Translations under genes and position numbers: made by a program
The notes under the pieces: generated by a model
Told to the model about the DNA's origin: nothing
Databases searched by the model: none
Seen by the model: only the letters and a program-made list of their open reading frames with translations
Shown here: positions 32,266-42,690 of the stretch, piece after piece
How positions within the stretch are numbered: the first letter of the stretch is position 1
How the letters are laid out: each line of letters begins with the position of its first letter
Origin: Ailurus styani
Taxonomy: Eukaryota; Chordata; Mammalia; Carnivora; Ailuridae
Reading direction: 5' to 3'
Length of the DNA stretch: 64,000 nt
Assembly (NCBI GenBank): GCA_002007465.1
Contig: LNAC01000036.1
Location: 1,066,881-1,130,880 of the forward strand

Positions 32266-32717
32266 TGTATGATTTCCTAAGGCTGCTATCACAAAGTAAA
32301 ACTTGGTAGCTTAAAACAACAGAAATGTATTCTTTCATGTTCTGAAAGTTAGGGAAGTCTACACTCAAGGTGTTGGCAGGGTTGGTGCTTCCTGAGGGCT
32401 CTGAGGGAAAATCTGTTCCCTGTCTTCCCCCTGGCTTCTGGTGATGGTCAGTAATCCTGGGAATCCCGTGGCTTATATATGCATTGTTCCACTCTCTGCC
32501 TCTGTCTTCACATGGCTTCTCTCTGTGTCTCTGTGTTTTCACATGCACTGAATTCCTGTAAGGCCATCAGCTGTACAGGAGTCTACCCTACCCCACATTC
32601 TCATCTTAAATAATTATAGCTCCAGCAGTCCTATTTACAAATAAGTTCACATTATAAGCTACTGGGTACCAGGGTATCAACATGTCTTTCTTAGGGTTCA
32701 GAATTCAACCCATCACA
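32266..32717 (-). mobile_element. MaLR (MLT1/MST-like) LTR, antisense
   Basis: Begins TGTATGATTTCCTAAGGCTG and continues with TAGCTTAAAACAACAGAAAT, CAAGGTGTTGGCAGGGTTGG, CTCTGCCTCTGTCTTCACAT and TCAGAATTCAACCCATCACA. This is the antisense order of a MaLR LTR, with TG and CA termini. The flanking 5-mers (CACTC and GATTC) do not agree, so a target duplication is not evident. The 105-codon minus-strand frame across it is not a gene. Confidence 0.78.
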
Positions 32718-33440
32718 GATTCCTATCTGAATGTAAAAAGTGTTCCCCAAAAGCCTTACAGGGTCAAATCAGAGGACAATACCTGAAAAGGTAATTAATC
32801 TTTACAAAATGCAAGGGGAAAATAAATAGGTCCTTAGCTTCAAGAAGAAAAGGTTATTTTTGAACAGAAGTTCTTTAATGCAGTGCTTATATTTTATTTA
32901 ATAATTAATGAATGATTAATGCAGATTGCTTTCTTCCAAATAAATTATCAGAATGTGTTATAACAGATGTGAATAAATCATAGGGTCTAGTTCATGAGTT
33001 GTCTGCACAAATGTCAGGAGTATAATACATTATATTTAAATATTAGTTATGTGCCTGAAATATGGGTGAGGACTCAATCATAATATAGTAACCAGTATTT
33101 CTATCAATGAGTCATTAATTATTGAAATTCAACATGTTCTGAAATGACTTTCTAAATGTTTTATTGTTTAAAGCATATATTGATACTGATTTAATTTTTC
33201 CTTTTCCTTTTAGTGGCATATAATTGAATTGTTAAAAATATCATCTATAACAATTAGAGAGTCTGAAACATTAGCAATAGCATAAAAAAAGTCATCATAG
33301 TACATTTTTTTTTCTTCCTGTTAAGAAATGGAATTGCTTATTCAAATGATTTTAAATCATTCACTTAATGGAAATAATTTTTATATAATAAAAATAATGT
33401 AGCACAAAGATCATCATGTAATTATCATCATCATCATCGA
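32718..33440. other. AT-rich stretch, nothing recognised
   Basis: About 720 bases ending in a small ATC repeat (33426-33440, ATCATCATCATCATC). No gene and no transposon recognised. Confidence 0.5.
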
Positions 33441-33444
33441 TACT

Positions 33445-33655
33445 ATTTATGGAGTACTGGCTATGTGCCAAACCTTAAGAACGGTGCTCTAAAAAATGTC
33501 ATTCCAACCTCGAACAATCTTAGGAATGAGCTATTATTACAAACTTCCCATTTTATACAGAGAAAATTGAGTTTTAGAGGTGTTAATCTTTTTCTTTTCC
33601 TAGCACACAGTCAACAGATAAGAGCCGGATCAGAATTCAAGAGTCCAGGATGACA
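33445..33655 (-). mobile_element. MIR, antisense, nearly full length
   Basis: Runs from TTTATGGAGTACTGGCTATG and GTGCCAAACCTTAAGAACGG through CCCATTTTATACAGAG to AGAGCCGGATCAGAATTCAAG, the antisense of the MIR 3' end, core and tRNA-like head in that order. Confidence 0.8.
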
Positions 33656-33794
33656 CTCTTAATCTTGTATATCCCAAGAGTGCGAGCCTTCATGACAAAG
33701 AAACCTGGAAAGTTTCTGTTGTTTGAGGTTGCTAATTTATTTAAACTCATGGGATGTGATGTCCCTCGTTTGTAATCAGAAGATATTAAAGATA

Positions 33795-34022
33795 ATGACT
33801 AACATATGTATAGTGCATGTAACCATATGATTATTAGTGCTATACACATATGAACTCATTTAATCCTCAAAACAACAAAATGTCGGAGATTACATACTCC
33901 TCCTTTACATATGAGAAAACTGAGACACAGAGAAACTAAGTAACATTTCCAAGGTTATACAGTAATAGCTGTACTAGAATGTGAAACAAATTCTGGTTGT
34001 AAAACCTCTGCTCTTTATTACT
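33795..34022 (-). mobile_element. MIR, antisense, nearly full length
   Basis: The order GAACTCATTTAATCCTCAAA, ACATATGAGAAAACTGAGAC, ACAGAGAAACTAAGTAAC and GGTTATACAGTAATAGCTG is the antisense MIR layout. It lies 140 bases after another MIR in the same orientation. The two copies differ in detail, so they look like independent insertions. Confidence 0.85.
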
Positions 34023-34062
34023 GTATGTATGTGTATACCTATGTATGTATGTATGTATGTGT
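34023..34062. repeat. (TATG)n microsatellite
   Basis: About nine TATG/TGTA units with one interruption, adjoining the MIR head. Confidence 0.88.
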
Positions 34063-35258
34063 TAAAATAGAAGATGCATACTCCCCAAGCTTTGAGCATC
34101 TATGACTCCCTATTTTATATGTGTTATTTTTTTTTCTAACTATGGCTGTCTTTGCTCAATATCCCAAGAGCGTTTTAAGGTGATCTCTCCTCCAAGATTT
34201 TGTTGAAATAACTTTTGCCAAATGGAAAACACTACCTAGCTCTGGGAATTATTTTTCTAAGAAAACCAAGCACTGGGAATCATTTTTCTAAGAAGGTCCT
34301 CAAGTGCATGATGGTGAATAAAACAAGTGTGTAGAAGCATGGCTAGTCCAGTTTCTCCAAAGTGACTTCAACATGCACCGTTACTTCTTAATCTCCCACG
34401 GTATTCCATGTGACTCACAGGTCTCAGTCTTGTTCAGCTTACTGAATGCCAAATGTATGTTTTTCGTCTTACCGTTGTGTTCTCTGTACCTTGGCCTACA
34501 TTCCAAAATCTAAGATCACAATGAACAAATTGGAGGAATTCTGGAAAAATGAAACTATCACATAAAATAGGTGTAATCTGTTGATTATCTTTTTTTCTTG
34601 TGTATTTTTGTCCAAAATGACATTTCTTTTGTATATATCATCATAGGTTTAATTAAAAACTGTCATGTGGCTGCGAGTATAGCTCTGGCCCAAGTCCATT
34701 TTATCGTTTTCTTGGATCTGTTGCTGGCCTACATTTACCGGCTACTCTGATCATCATGTGACAAACCCATATTAAAAAACAGAACTGAAGCTCACGACAA
34801 CCAGGACTGGCTCACAAAAATCCCCGGGGTTCTTTGATATTCTTCATCCTCCTCTTGGATTCCTTGACAATCTTTATTCCTTCCTATGATATAATACAGT
34901 ACACTGGTTTTGTTGAATGCAGCTAAACCACAAGAAAGAAGGGCACCTTCACTTTGCCACTTGGGAGTCGAGTTGCCTACTCATTTTGATTTTACGAGGC
35001 TAAAAATAAACTTCTCTCACGTTTGAGTAGAAACATTTTTGAGGCACTTGTTTCAATAGCCACTGCTATCCTAAATTATACACAAACTGAAAAAAATAAG
35101 TAAGTGTTTCGAAGTTGCCATTGTTGAGGAAGATGCTGGGGAGGAGCATCATTCCTCCAACTCCCGCCTAGCTGAACTTGTTCTTGCATACATTTCTACT
35201 GCGCTCCCCAAACCTCTCTGGCTTCATCTTAAGTGGTTTTTTTTTCTCAGGTCGACTA
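34063..35258. other. Non-coding stretch with small imperfect duplication
   Basis: About 1.2 kb with no gene or transposon recognised. At 34237-34295 the block CTGGGAATTATTTTTCTAAG recurs as CTGGGAATCATTTTTCTAAG, about 30 bases apart. Confidence 0.5.
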
Positions 35259-35270
35259 AAGGAGAATTCT

Positions 35271-35472
35271 GGGGCGCCTGCGTGGCTCAGTCAGTTAAGC
35301 ATCTGCCTTCAGCTCAGGTCCTGATCCCAGATCCCTGGAATCGGGCTCCCTGATCAGGGGGGAGTCTGCATCTCCCACTTCCTCTGCTCTTCCCCCCAGT
35401 TGTGTGCACGCGCTCTCTCTCTAATAAATAAATACATAAATCTTCTTTAAAATTTTAAAAATTAATAAATTG
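35271..35472 (+). mobile_element. Can-SINE, older type, sense
   Basis: Starts GGGCGCCTGCGTGGCTCAG, has TTGTGTGCACGCGCTCTCTC in the body and an AATAAATAAATACATAAAT tail. Target duplication AAGGAGAATTCT at 35259-35270 and AAGGAGAACTCT at 35473-35484 (one mismatch). Confidence 0.95.
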
Positions 35473-35733
35473 AAGGAGAACTCTAAAAATAAAATCCATT
35501 TATCTCCTTCTATCTATTGATAGATAGATAAAGATATAGAGATATAAAATTCTTCCCTCTCTATTTTCCGTTTTGTAGGCCTAGAGTGTTCTTTCCTGAC
35601 ATCTTTTAATGGCTAACTCCTTTTTAAGCTTTAAGGTATCATTACAAATGTGGGGACTGCACTCCCTGGTATCACAGGCCATTCTGCCAAAGGTTGGTCA
35701 TATGACACTGAGCTTAAGTACTCAGCCTCTAGA

Positions 35734-35898
35734 ACTGGGCCATCCAATACAGAAACTTGAGCCACATGTGACTGCTCTCTCAGTTCTAGTACCAGCATCC
35801 ACATGCTGAATAGCTCCATGAGATTGTGGCCACCATATTGGACCGAAGAGATTATAAACTTCTCCATCACCACAGATAATTCTACTGAATAGCACTGC
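35734..35898. mobile_element. hAT-Charlie non-autonomous relic with inverted ends
   Basis: The start ACTGGGCCATCCAATACAG and the end TCTACTGAATAGCACTGCT are roughly inverted copies. In between lie GAGCCACATGTGACTGC and TGTGGCCACCATATTGGAC. It belongs to the same family as the copies at 21862 and 51489. The flanking minus-strand frame at 35631-36008 runs across it and has no known motif. Confidence 0.68.
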
Positions 35899-36000
35899 TC
35901 TAAAGACATCCCTGAGACTACAAACAATTGACTTTGCCTCTCTGTACCCACGTTTCCCGATGATCTCAAATAGATACTGTTGATACTAAATGAGATATTA

Positions 36001-36145
36001 TGGGGCACCTGAGTGGCTCAGTTGGTCAAGTGGCTGTCTTTGGCTCCGGTCATGATCTCAGGCTCCCAGGCTGGGCTCTCAGCTCAGGAGGAAGTCTGCT
36101 CTCCCTCCCTCTCTGCCACTCCACTCTGCTCCTGCTGTAGCTCTT

Positions 36146-36187
<42 letters not shown>

Positions 36188-36204
36188 AAATAAATAAAAT
36201 CTTT
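36001..36204 (+). mobile_element. Can-SINE, older type, sense, with (TC)n run
   Basis: Starts GGGGCACCTGAGTGGCTCAG, has GCTCCTGCTGTAGCTC in the body, a perfect TC microsatellite at about 36149-36183, and ends in the usual AATAAATAAATAAAATC tail. The next SINE is inserted exactly in this tail, and the tail repeats at 36422-36442. Confidence 0.95.
36149..36183. repeat. (TC)n microsatellite
   Basis: A run of about 17 CT dinucleotides, grown from the CT-rich body of the enclosing SINE. Likely polymorphic. Confidence 0.93.
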
Positions 36205-36421
36205 GGGCGCCTGGGTGGCTCAGTGGGTTGAGGCCTCTGCTTTCAGCTCAGGTCATGATCTCTGGGTCCTGGGATCAAGGCCCGCATCGGGCTCTCTGCT
36301 CGGCGGGGAGCCTGCTTCCTCCTCTCCCTGTCTCTCTGCCTGCCTCTCTGCCTACTTGTAATCTCTCTCTCTGTGTGTCAAATAAATAAATGGAATCTTT
36401 AATAAATAAAAAAAAATAATA
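36205..36421 (+). mobile_element. Can-SINE, mustelid-type, sense, inserted in tail of previous SINE
   Basis: Runs from GGCGCCTGGGTGGCTCAG through CTACTTGTAATCTC to AATAAATAAATGGAATC and an A-rich tail. The last 21 bases of the preceding SINE tail (36184-36204) are repeated exactly at 36422-36442. They are low-complexity but identical, including the terminal CTTT, so this fits a target duplication of a nested insertion. Confidence 0.95.
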
Positions 36422-36542
36422 AAATAAATAAATAAAATCTTTAAAAATAAATGAATTTTAAATATTTAAATTTAAAAATGAATATTTAAATAAATAAATG
36501 ATTGAGTAATTAATTAATAAGGTATTATATGGAAAATACTTC

Positions 36543-36715
36543 TTTTTTTTTTTTTNNNNNNNNNNNNNNNNNNNNNNNNNNNNNNNNNNNNNNNNNNNNN
36601 NNNNNNNNNNNNNNNNNNNNNNNNNNNNNNNGATGCGGGCCTCGATCCCAGGACCCTGAGATCATGACCTGAGCCGAAAGCAGAGGCTTTAACCCACTGA
36701 GCCACCCAGGCGCCC
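36543..36715 (-). mobile_element. Can-SINE, antisense, containing an assembly gap
   Basis: Begins with a T run (from about 36543), is then unknown at 36556-36631, and resumes GATGCGGGCCTCGATCCCAG to CCACCCAGGCGCC. Target duplication TGGAAAATACTT at 36530-36542 (first copy, allowing one base of ambiguity) and 36716-36727 shows that both ends belong to one element. The head and GATGCGGGC core fit the mustelid type. Confidence 0.95.
36556..36631. other. Assembly gap, 76 Ns
   Basis: A run of N inside the SINE at 36543-36715. Complete antisense copies here have roughly 95-110 bases between the T run and GATGCGGGC, so the gap probably hides only SINE body and possibly a longer T tract. Any frame read across it is meaningless. 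Confidence 0.99.
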
Positions 36716-36727
36716 TGGAAAATACTT

Positions 36728-37790
36728 AAAACAGTGCCTAGTGACTAACTGGTGCTCACAAATGATCATCTATTATTTTTCTCTCTCACCACATATTTGC
36801 AGATCTCTGTAAGCTTCTTCCAATAGCCTCAATCTTAGGCAACTTATACTGACCCATAATGCCTGAAACATATCCTGTCCCTATTCTTATTCTCATTTTA
36901 CCATGTAATCCTTTTCCTTGGATCTGATATTTGGCCTAACTTCTGGATACCATTTTTACTTCCATTTGTGAAAATAATTTGAAGCTTTTCTGACTAAGCT
37001 CTCTCAGAATGCTGTAGGTGAACATGTTTTCTTATTCTTATTAAAGTCTTAATTCCAAGTTCCAAAGACAGAACTTTCAAAAGATTCTTGTTCTTCCAGA
37101 AAATTCCCTTTTAAATAAAGTAAGATTTTGTTACAAGTAAACCCAAAGTGCATTTGAGTGCTACTTCCCACCACTTCCAGAATCCAGTGTGAAGGAAGCC
37201 CTGGGGATACTGCAGGTAGAAATAAGAATAGGTGGGTCCACCACTCCATACAGGGTGTTGGGGGAGAGAGAAAGCTGTTTCAGATGTTTCCTCACTATGG
37301 TCACTGGGCCTAGTTTGCCAATTTGCACAGATGCCCCAATGCCATAAAAAATTCTAAAAGATGTACTTGTAATTATTTGACCCAGAGTCTATTTCCAGCT
37401 ACTTGAGTTGTACTACAGAGAAAACCTGAATAACCCGTATTTTACAGTCTACCTGGATATGGGTAGTATAGAAACAGTACAGGGCTTAATGAACATGTCT
37501 GCCCCATTCACAAGAAGCCAAGCAATTCTTTCAATACACTAAAAGCCAAGCTCTCCTTACACTTTAATGTACTATTTGCATCTTTATTCCATTTATACCT
37601 TAGTGGTGTTGTATCATCCTGCTTAGAACTTAATGCCTACAAGGGGCTCAGTCTAATGACCCAAAGGAGAAACTTGTTCACAAGATGGATTGTTCTGGGC
37701 ATCTCTGCAAACAACACATCCTTGCTTAACTGGTCAGGCCCTTAAACCCCATGTAAGTCATTACCACTAATAATAAATAAAATCTATGAT
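36728..37790. other. Non-coding stretch, nothing recognised
   Basis: About 1.06 kb without gene or transposon that I recognise. The minus-strand frame at 37049-37249 lacks known motifs. Confidence 0.5.
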
Positions 37791-37796
37791 GATTTG

Positions 37797-38010
37797 TAGC
37801 ACTTATTGAATGCCCTGCATGTTAAGCATATGACTTGGTCTTTGTAACAGACAAAATAATAACTACCTTTAAGTATTGAAAAAATAAGAGGTAATTCATT
37901 TCGATGAATGGCAAAAAGCCTAGGAAGAGTAAGAAATTCATACAAGGTTGTAGCCCTAGTACAACCCTAGACGCTGAATTTGAGGTCTCTTACTACCAAC
38001 TCCAAGTTTA
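37797..38010 (-). mobile_element. Probable MIR, antisense, diverged
   Basis: Blocks TAGCACTTATTGAATGCCCT and AAAATAATAACTACCTTTAA near the start and CCCTAGACGCTGAATTTGAG near the end fit an antisense MIR, but the core is weak. Confidence 0.5.
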
Positions 38011-38104
38011 TGCTTTAGAGAAGTGGCTAAGGGCAAAGCTTTCCCAATCAATACAAAAGAAGGATTATCAGGCACAGTAAAGCAAATCCTCTAGGATAGG
38101 GTAT

Positions 38105-38235
38105 AGGTTTTCAATCTGGGAGTGCTTAATGATTGCCTCAAGTGCTCCTCAAAGACTTCCTAATTCTAAAACTTCGGGGGTAGAATCTGGGAATGTGCAT
38201 TTTAACAAGCCAGCAAGGTGATTTGGTTATCTTTT
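38105..38235 (+). mobile_element. MER5-like hAT relic, partial
   Basis: GGTTTTCAATCTGGGAGTGC at the start and AATGTGCATTTTAACAAGCC then AGCAAGGTGATT near the end resemble the MER5/Charlie group. One terminus is missing or decayed. Confidence 0.6.
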
Positions 38236-38444
38236 CTTTTAGAGATCAAGTGCTAGAGAGAGAATTATAGTTTCCTTCCATTGTTTGAGACAAATGTGCT
38301 CAATGAAAGTAAAATTGCTGATGGTGAGTTGGCCTACTGAGAGCAGTCAAGGCTAGTTTTCTCAAAGGTCTTAAGATAGGGGAAAAAATAGGGAAGGAAG
38401 GGTTTCTGACTTACTATTTACTTAAACAAGAGAAAAGTTGCATA

Positions 38445-38600
38445 ATAAACACTCACTCAGCAAGAACTGATTCTGGGCAGAGACTGTGCTAGATATTGGC
38501 TTACAATAGGGATTTTATGGAAACTGCAATCAAAGGAATAAAAGAAAAGAGTCAATTTCTGCAAACTGAGAAGATAACTCTAATAAAAGATACAGAAATA
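38445..38600 (-). mobile_element. L2 3'-end fragment, antisense
   Basis: ACACTCACTCAGCAAGAACTG and AGAGACTGTGCTAGATATTGG (quoted here in overlapping parts) match the antisense start of many L2 3' ends, in which a tract ending GTGCTAGGC precedes GGGGATACA. Diverged. Confidence 0.5.
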
Positions 38601-38769
38601 GGTCTTGGGATCTGAGAAATGCAGAAAAATGACAGAACACCAAAGCATCATCTTAGATCTATCTACTGAGTGCTAGCTAGGGAAGACAGACCCTCCATTG
38701 CCATCCACATAAGCCCTGGTTCTCAGAACAGTGATGCCGGTACTGGTCATATGAGACTTTTGGATAGCA

Positions 38770-38945
38770 CAGTATAAAGCAGGCTTTGAGGAATACAGAT
38801 CTGGTTTTGCATCCCAGACTCTAATGGTTGTGCGACCTTATTCAATTTACTTAATTTCTCTGAGTTGTAATTTTCTTCTCTGTATAATATGGATAAAAAC
38901 ATTATTTATCCTCTAGTGTTCCGTAATGATTGAATAACAATACAT
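38770..38945 (+). mobile_element. MIR, sense
   Basis: TGGTTTTGCATCCCAGACTC, GTTGTGCGACCTTATTCAA, TTACTTAATTTCTCTGAG and ATTTTCTTCTCTGTATAAT follow the sense MIR order from B-box to core. Confidence 0.78.
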
Positions 38946-39389
38946 TTATTATCTCATTTAATCATTACTTCAAAGTATTTAGAAAGCACTTGGAAATATA
39001 GTTGAAAATAGGGCTAAGAATAAACCTATTTTCTTTTCCCTTTATATTAACCTCTTAAATTGCTTCATTTAACCTCATGGTTTTTGGTTTTTTTTTTTTA
39101 ATAACCTCGTGGTCTTAAACAACATTACTATCCTGGTGACTCCCTTGAGCTTTAAACTAAATATTCAACTTCCCATTTGAAATCTCATCATGGGTACTTA
39201 ATAGTTATCTTAAAGCTAATATATCTCCCCAAATTAATATATCCAAATCCAGACTTTTTATCACTTCATATTGCTCTTCCCTGAATTATTAGTATCCCTG
39301 AATTATTAGCATCTTGGTAAAAAGGACCATAATGCAGGCAAAATGAATTTAATCCCGACTCTTCTCTTTTAATCTCACACTATAACCAG
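38946..39389. other. Non-coding stretch with a 17-bp tandem duplication
   Basis: TCCCTGAATTATTAG occurs at 39278-39292 and 39295-39309, a period-17 direct duplication. Otherwise unassigned AT-rich sequence. Confidence 0.55.
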
Positions 39390-40075
39390 TCCCTTTGGAA
39401 AATCCTGTTACTTCTATCTTTGAAATGTGTTTCAAATATGACCACTTCTCCTGGTTCTGTGTCCCATTCAAGCCACCATCGTCTCCTACTTGGTCCAATG
39501 ACACAGTTTCCCAACTCATGTCCCTATCTCATTCAGGCCTCGACACTGGCTATGGTTTCTCCTTTACTTAATGACCAGAGTAATCACTATTTCATTAAAT
39601 TCAGTCACAGCACCATCCTACTCAAAACCTTCCAACGCTTCCATATTCCAGTTAAAGTAAAGTCCATTTTACTTATGCTAACCCACATTTCTTTTTTAAA
39701 AACATTTTATTTATTGAGAGAGTGAGCGAGTAAGTGAGCATGAGTGGGGGGAGGGGCAGAGGGAGAAGGAGAAGGAGCAGAGAGCCTCCGTGGGGTTCGA
39801 TCCCAGAACTCTGGGATCACAACCTGAGCCAAAGGCAGATGCTTAACCAACTGAGCCACGCAGGTGCCCCATACGCTAACCCACATTTCTAATATGATCT
39901 GCCCGCTGCCCACTTCTCTAACTTTACCACGCTGCCCACATTTTCAGTTACCCAGTGTTTTCAGTTATTTTTCCAACAGGCAAAAGAATGCTTATTTCCA
40001 CCACGGCAGCTTCCCATGTGCTGCTATCTTTGCTTTGATCCTTCATATTATGTCTCTTCTCACATGCTCCATGTG
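39390..40075 (+). mobile_element. L2 LINE 3' part, sense, split by a SINE
   Basis: L2 blocks in sense order: TTTCAAATATGACCACTTCT, CACAGCACCATCCTACTCAA, AAAACCTTCCAACGCTTCC, CCGCTGCCCACTTCTCTAAC and TTGCTTTGATCCTTCATAT. It corresponds to the C-terminal coding end and start of the 3' UTR. The 101-codon plus-strand frame at 39420-39725 is only the decayed L2 frame running into the SINE. Confidence 0.78.
39693..39874 (-). mobile_element. Can-SINE, older type, antisense, nested in L2
   Basis: Tail side TTTTTTAAAAACATTTTATT, body GAGTGGGGGGAGGGGCAGAG, head ending GAGCCACGCAGGTGCCCC. The L2 sequence GCTAACCCACATTTCT is duplicated perfectly at 39677-39692 and 39875-39890. Confidence 0.96.
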
Positions 40076-42130
40076 AAAGAGGAAGAATGTACACTAGACA
40101 TTAAAAATAATTTATAAAGTCAAAACTCTACGAAAAGGGAGGTCAGAGGTGTCTAGTCAGGAAGAAACCTCTCTAAAGTTTAGCCAGGTTGAGGGTACAT
40201 TTAACACAATCTCGGTCATGGGATAAATAAAGGTTCTGATCTCATGTCTTATATAAAGCAATATAATCCCAATACTGCTAATGTCTGCACTGGTATAATA
40301 CTATGTGACAAATACTATTTGGGATAGTCATTAGTCATGTTCACCAAATATGTCCAGCTCTCTGCTTTGGGGCATGTAGCAGGACGGGGTGCTGAGGAGT
40401 GGATGAGGCCATGTGAATAGTTTTGTCCGATGCATCATAGGAAGAAGTTACATACACCACTGCCAGGCTGGAGGGCTCAATGGTTGGTGTGTCAGCCCCC
40501 ACTAAGGCAGCCTATAATATCTGAAAGGGAGCTGCTTCATCAGACCAGGTCCCACAGCAGGAGGACATGAAGCTGAGTCCAAGCCAATCCACAACGGACT
40601 GGAGAATGAGCAGAAACAAACTTTTGTTGAGCAAAGCTGCTACTATCAGGGCATTGTAGGTTGCTTAAGCAGCATTTATGTATCCCTTCCCCATGGAAAG
40701 CATCATAACTGAATTCAATCAGGAAAATAAAGCAAAACAGAAAAACAGGATCCTCCAAAGTTCCAAAACCATCCACTGACACAAAGTAAGAACGCAGGTA
40801 CAGGCTCCAAATCATGAAGAAAGGTGGTGTGTGGGAAGGGGATGGGGAGCTAAGGATTTGAGCTTGAACACTGGTCTCTCTTCTATTATTAAAAGGCATT
40901 TATTTTTCCTTGTTCATTTTTGATAGAAATATGAGCCATCAATTTTCTTTTATTTCAAGATCTTATAGATTTTCTACAATTCTACCACGATGAAAACATT
41001 TATATTTCATTATTACAAATTCCACAGGGAACTCTCTTTCTTTTATACTCCTTCTCAATTTCATTACATAATTAAAATGGGGAAGTGGCCTTAGGGAAAT
41101 AATAAAATATGCTAGGATATACTTAAGTAAATATGTAGAAGGTATATTTTTATTGAATATTTTAGATTACTTTAGCTTCTTTTTAAAAATATACCTAATG
41201 ACCTGACACAGACAATTACAGAAACTTGTGCATTAATAACCTTTGAATGGTAATTATATTTTAATTAAAATGCCAAAGTGATGGAAAGGTGAAGAATAAG
41301 CTATTTACTGTGTGGAGTCTAAACAATGAAATAAATGGGGGAAATGACTTAAGTTTTTATGATGTTTTTCTAGTAACGCTGAAAAAGTGATACTGGGAGC
41401 AATTATTATTTTTTTATTCCAAAATACGGTAATACACAAATAGAAGCAAATTAAATCTACCACTCAGCAAATTTCATTCGCCATGGAGAGATTAATATGA
41501 AAAGGGCCTCTGAATTTTTATCAGAGCTGAAAACTTAATAGGATATTTCAAAAATTCAGCTCTGGCTGGCTTGAGGATAGATAATGGAATTTTGCACTTA
41601 AATCTTGAGGTCACTATTTCAAAAATGCCCCACGTTGGCAGTAACTAAAAGGCATCACTATCTGATGGCACTACAGTGCCTATGTGAAATGAGTTACTGG
41701 TTCCCCTCTGATGGTTACCAGATAGGACTCTAATACCACCCGAACAACTGGAGCTAATTGGCCCAATTGCTGGTATTTCAAGGAGGCATCCAACAACGGA
41801 AAATGGAATTACATTCTTGCTCGGTCCTTGGTTGCTTTCCCATGATGGGAAAGACAGGTGTGAAGTTTATCTGGGCTTATCTTCGGCTTTGATGTAAATA
41901 AGTCAAAGATTAGTTCTGGCAGCTCATGCCTTTACCCAGCAGGGTCCTAGAGATCTGGCTTATTAAGTTGAGGAGGATGTGTCTTGCCCCGTTTGCCTGG
42001 AACGAAGCCTGGGGAAACGAAATGGTGATGTTTAGGGCCTTGGGCCCCATGCATAAAGGACTTGCCCTAGGCTATAGGAATCTGGGGAGTTGACATGGCT
42101 GCCTGCTCCTATTACTCAGCTTGCACAAAA
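40076..42130. other. 2-kb non-coding stretch, nothing recognised
   Basis: No gene or transposon that I recognise. The 119-codon minus-strand frame at 40540-40899 has no motif, and its residue composition is unremarkable. The segment 41450-42060 is of mixed, unique-looking composition. Confidence 0.5.
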
Positions 42131-42140
42131 CTGACTCTAG

Positions 42141-42356
42141 GGCGCCTGGGTGGCTCAGTGGGTTAAAGCCGCTGCCTTCGGCTCGGGTCATGATCCCAGG
42201 GTCCTGGGATCGAGGCCCACGTTGGGCTCTCTGCTCAGCGGGGAGCCTGCTTCCTCCTCTCTCCTCTCTCTCTCTCTGCCTGCCTCTCTGCCTACTTGTA
42301 ATCTCTCTCTCTGTGTCAAATGAATAAAAAAAAAACAAAAAAACAAAAAAAACAAT
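42141..42356 (+). mobile_element. Can-SINE, mustelid-type, sense
   Basis: Runs from GGCGCCTGGGTGGCTCAG through CTACTTGTAATCTC to CAAATGAATAAAAAA and an AACAAAAA-type tail. Target duplication CTGACTCTAG at 42131-42140 and 42357-42366. The SINE is responsible for the three overlapping frames here. Confidence 0.97.
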
Positions 42357-42454
42357 CTGACTCTAGCATTCCAGACTGGGAGAGGAGGAGGAGGCACTGA
42401 ATTAGACAGATGTGTGAGTGAGGGGCAAACACTAACCATCACAGCAGAGATAGT

Positions 42455-42690
42455 GAATATGTAAGAGCACTGGCCCAAGAGACAGACTGGATTCAAATAC
42501 TGGTTCAAGCATGAAATAATGGTACAGCAGGCATGTCCCTTATCCTCCCCACAAAAGCCTCAATTCCTCACCCTTGTAGGACTCCTGTGAGATTAAAACA
42601 GTTAATGAACATGCATGTAACCAGTCTGACATTCAGTAAATACCAAATAACACTGGTTATAATATTGTTATCACAACAAATAAGTAGTTG
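42455..42690 (+). mobile_element. MIR, sense, nearly full length
   Basis: GTAAGAGCACTGGCCCAAG, GACTGGATTCAAATACTGG, CCTCAATTCCTCACCCTTG and CTCCTGTGAGATTAAAACAG run through head, core and 3' part of the MIR. Confidence 0.85.

Noticed and set aside
32231..32548. 105-codon minus-strand frame
   Set aside because: It coincides with an antisense MaLR LTR and has no recognisable domain.
35631..36008. 125-codon minus-strand frame, the longest in the window
   Set aside because: It overlaps a hAT relic, shows no motif and has no splice or promoter context, so it was taken as chance.
36514..36705. Minus-strand frame across the N gap
   Set aside because: The middle is unknown sequence and both ends are Can-SINE.
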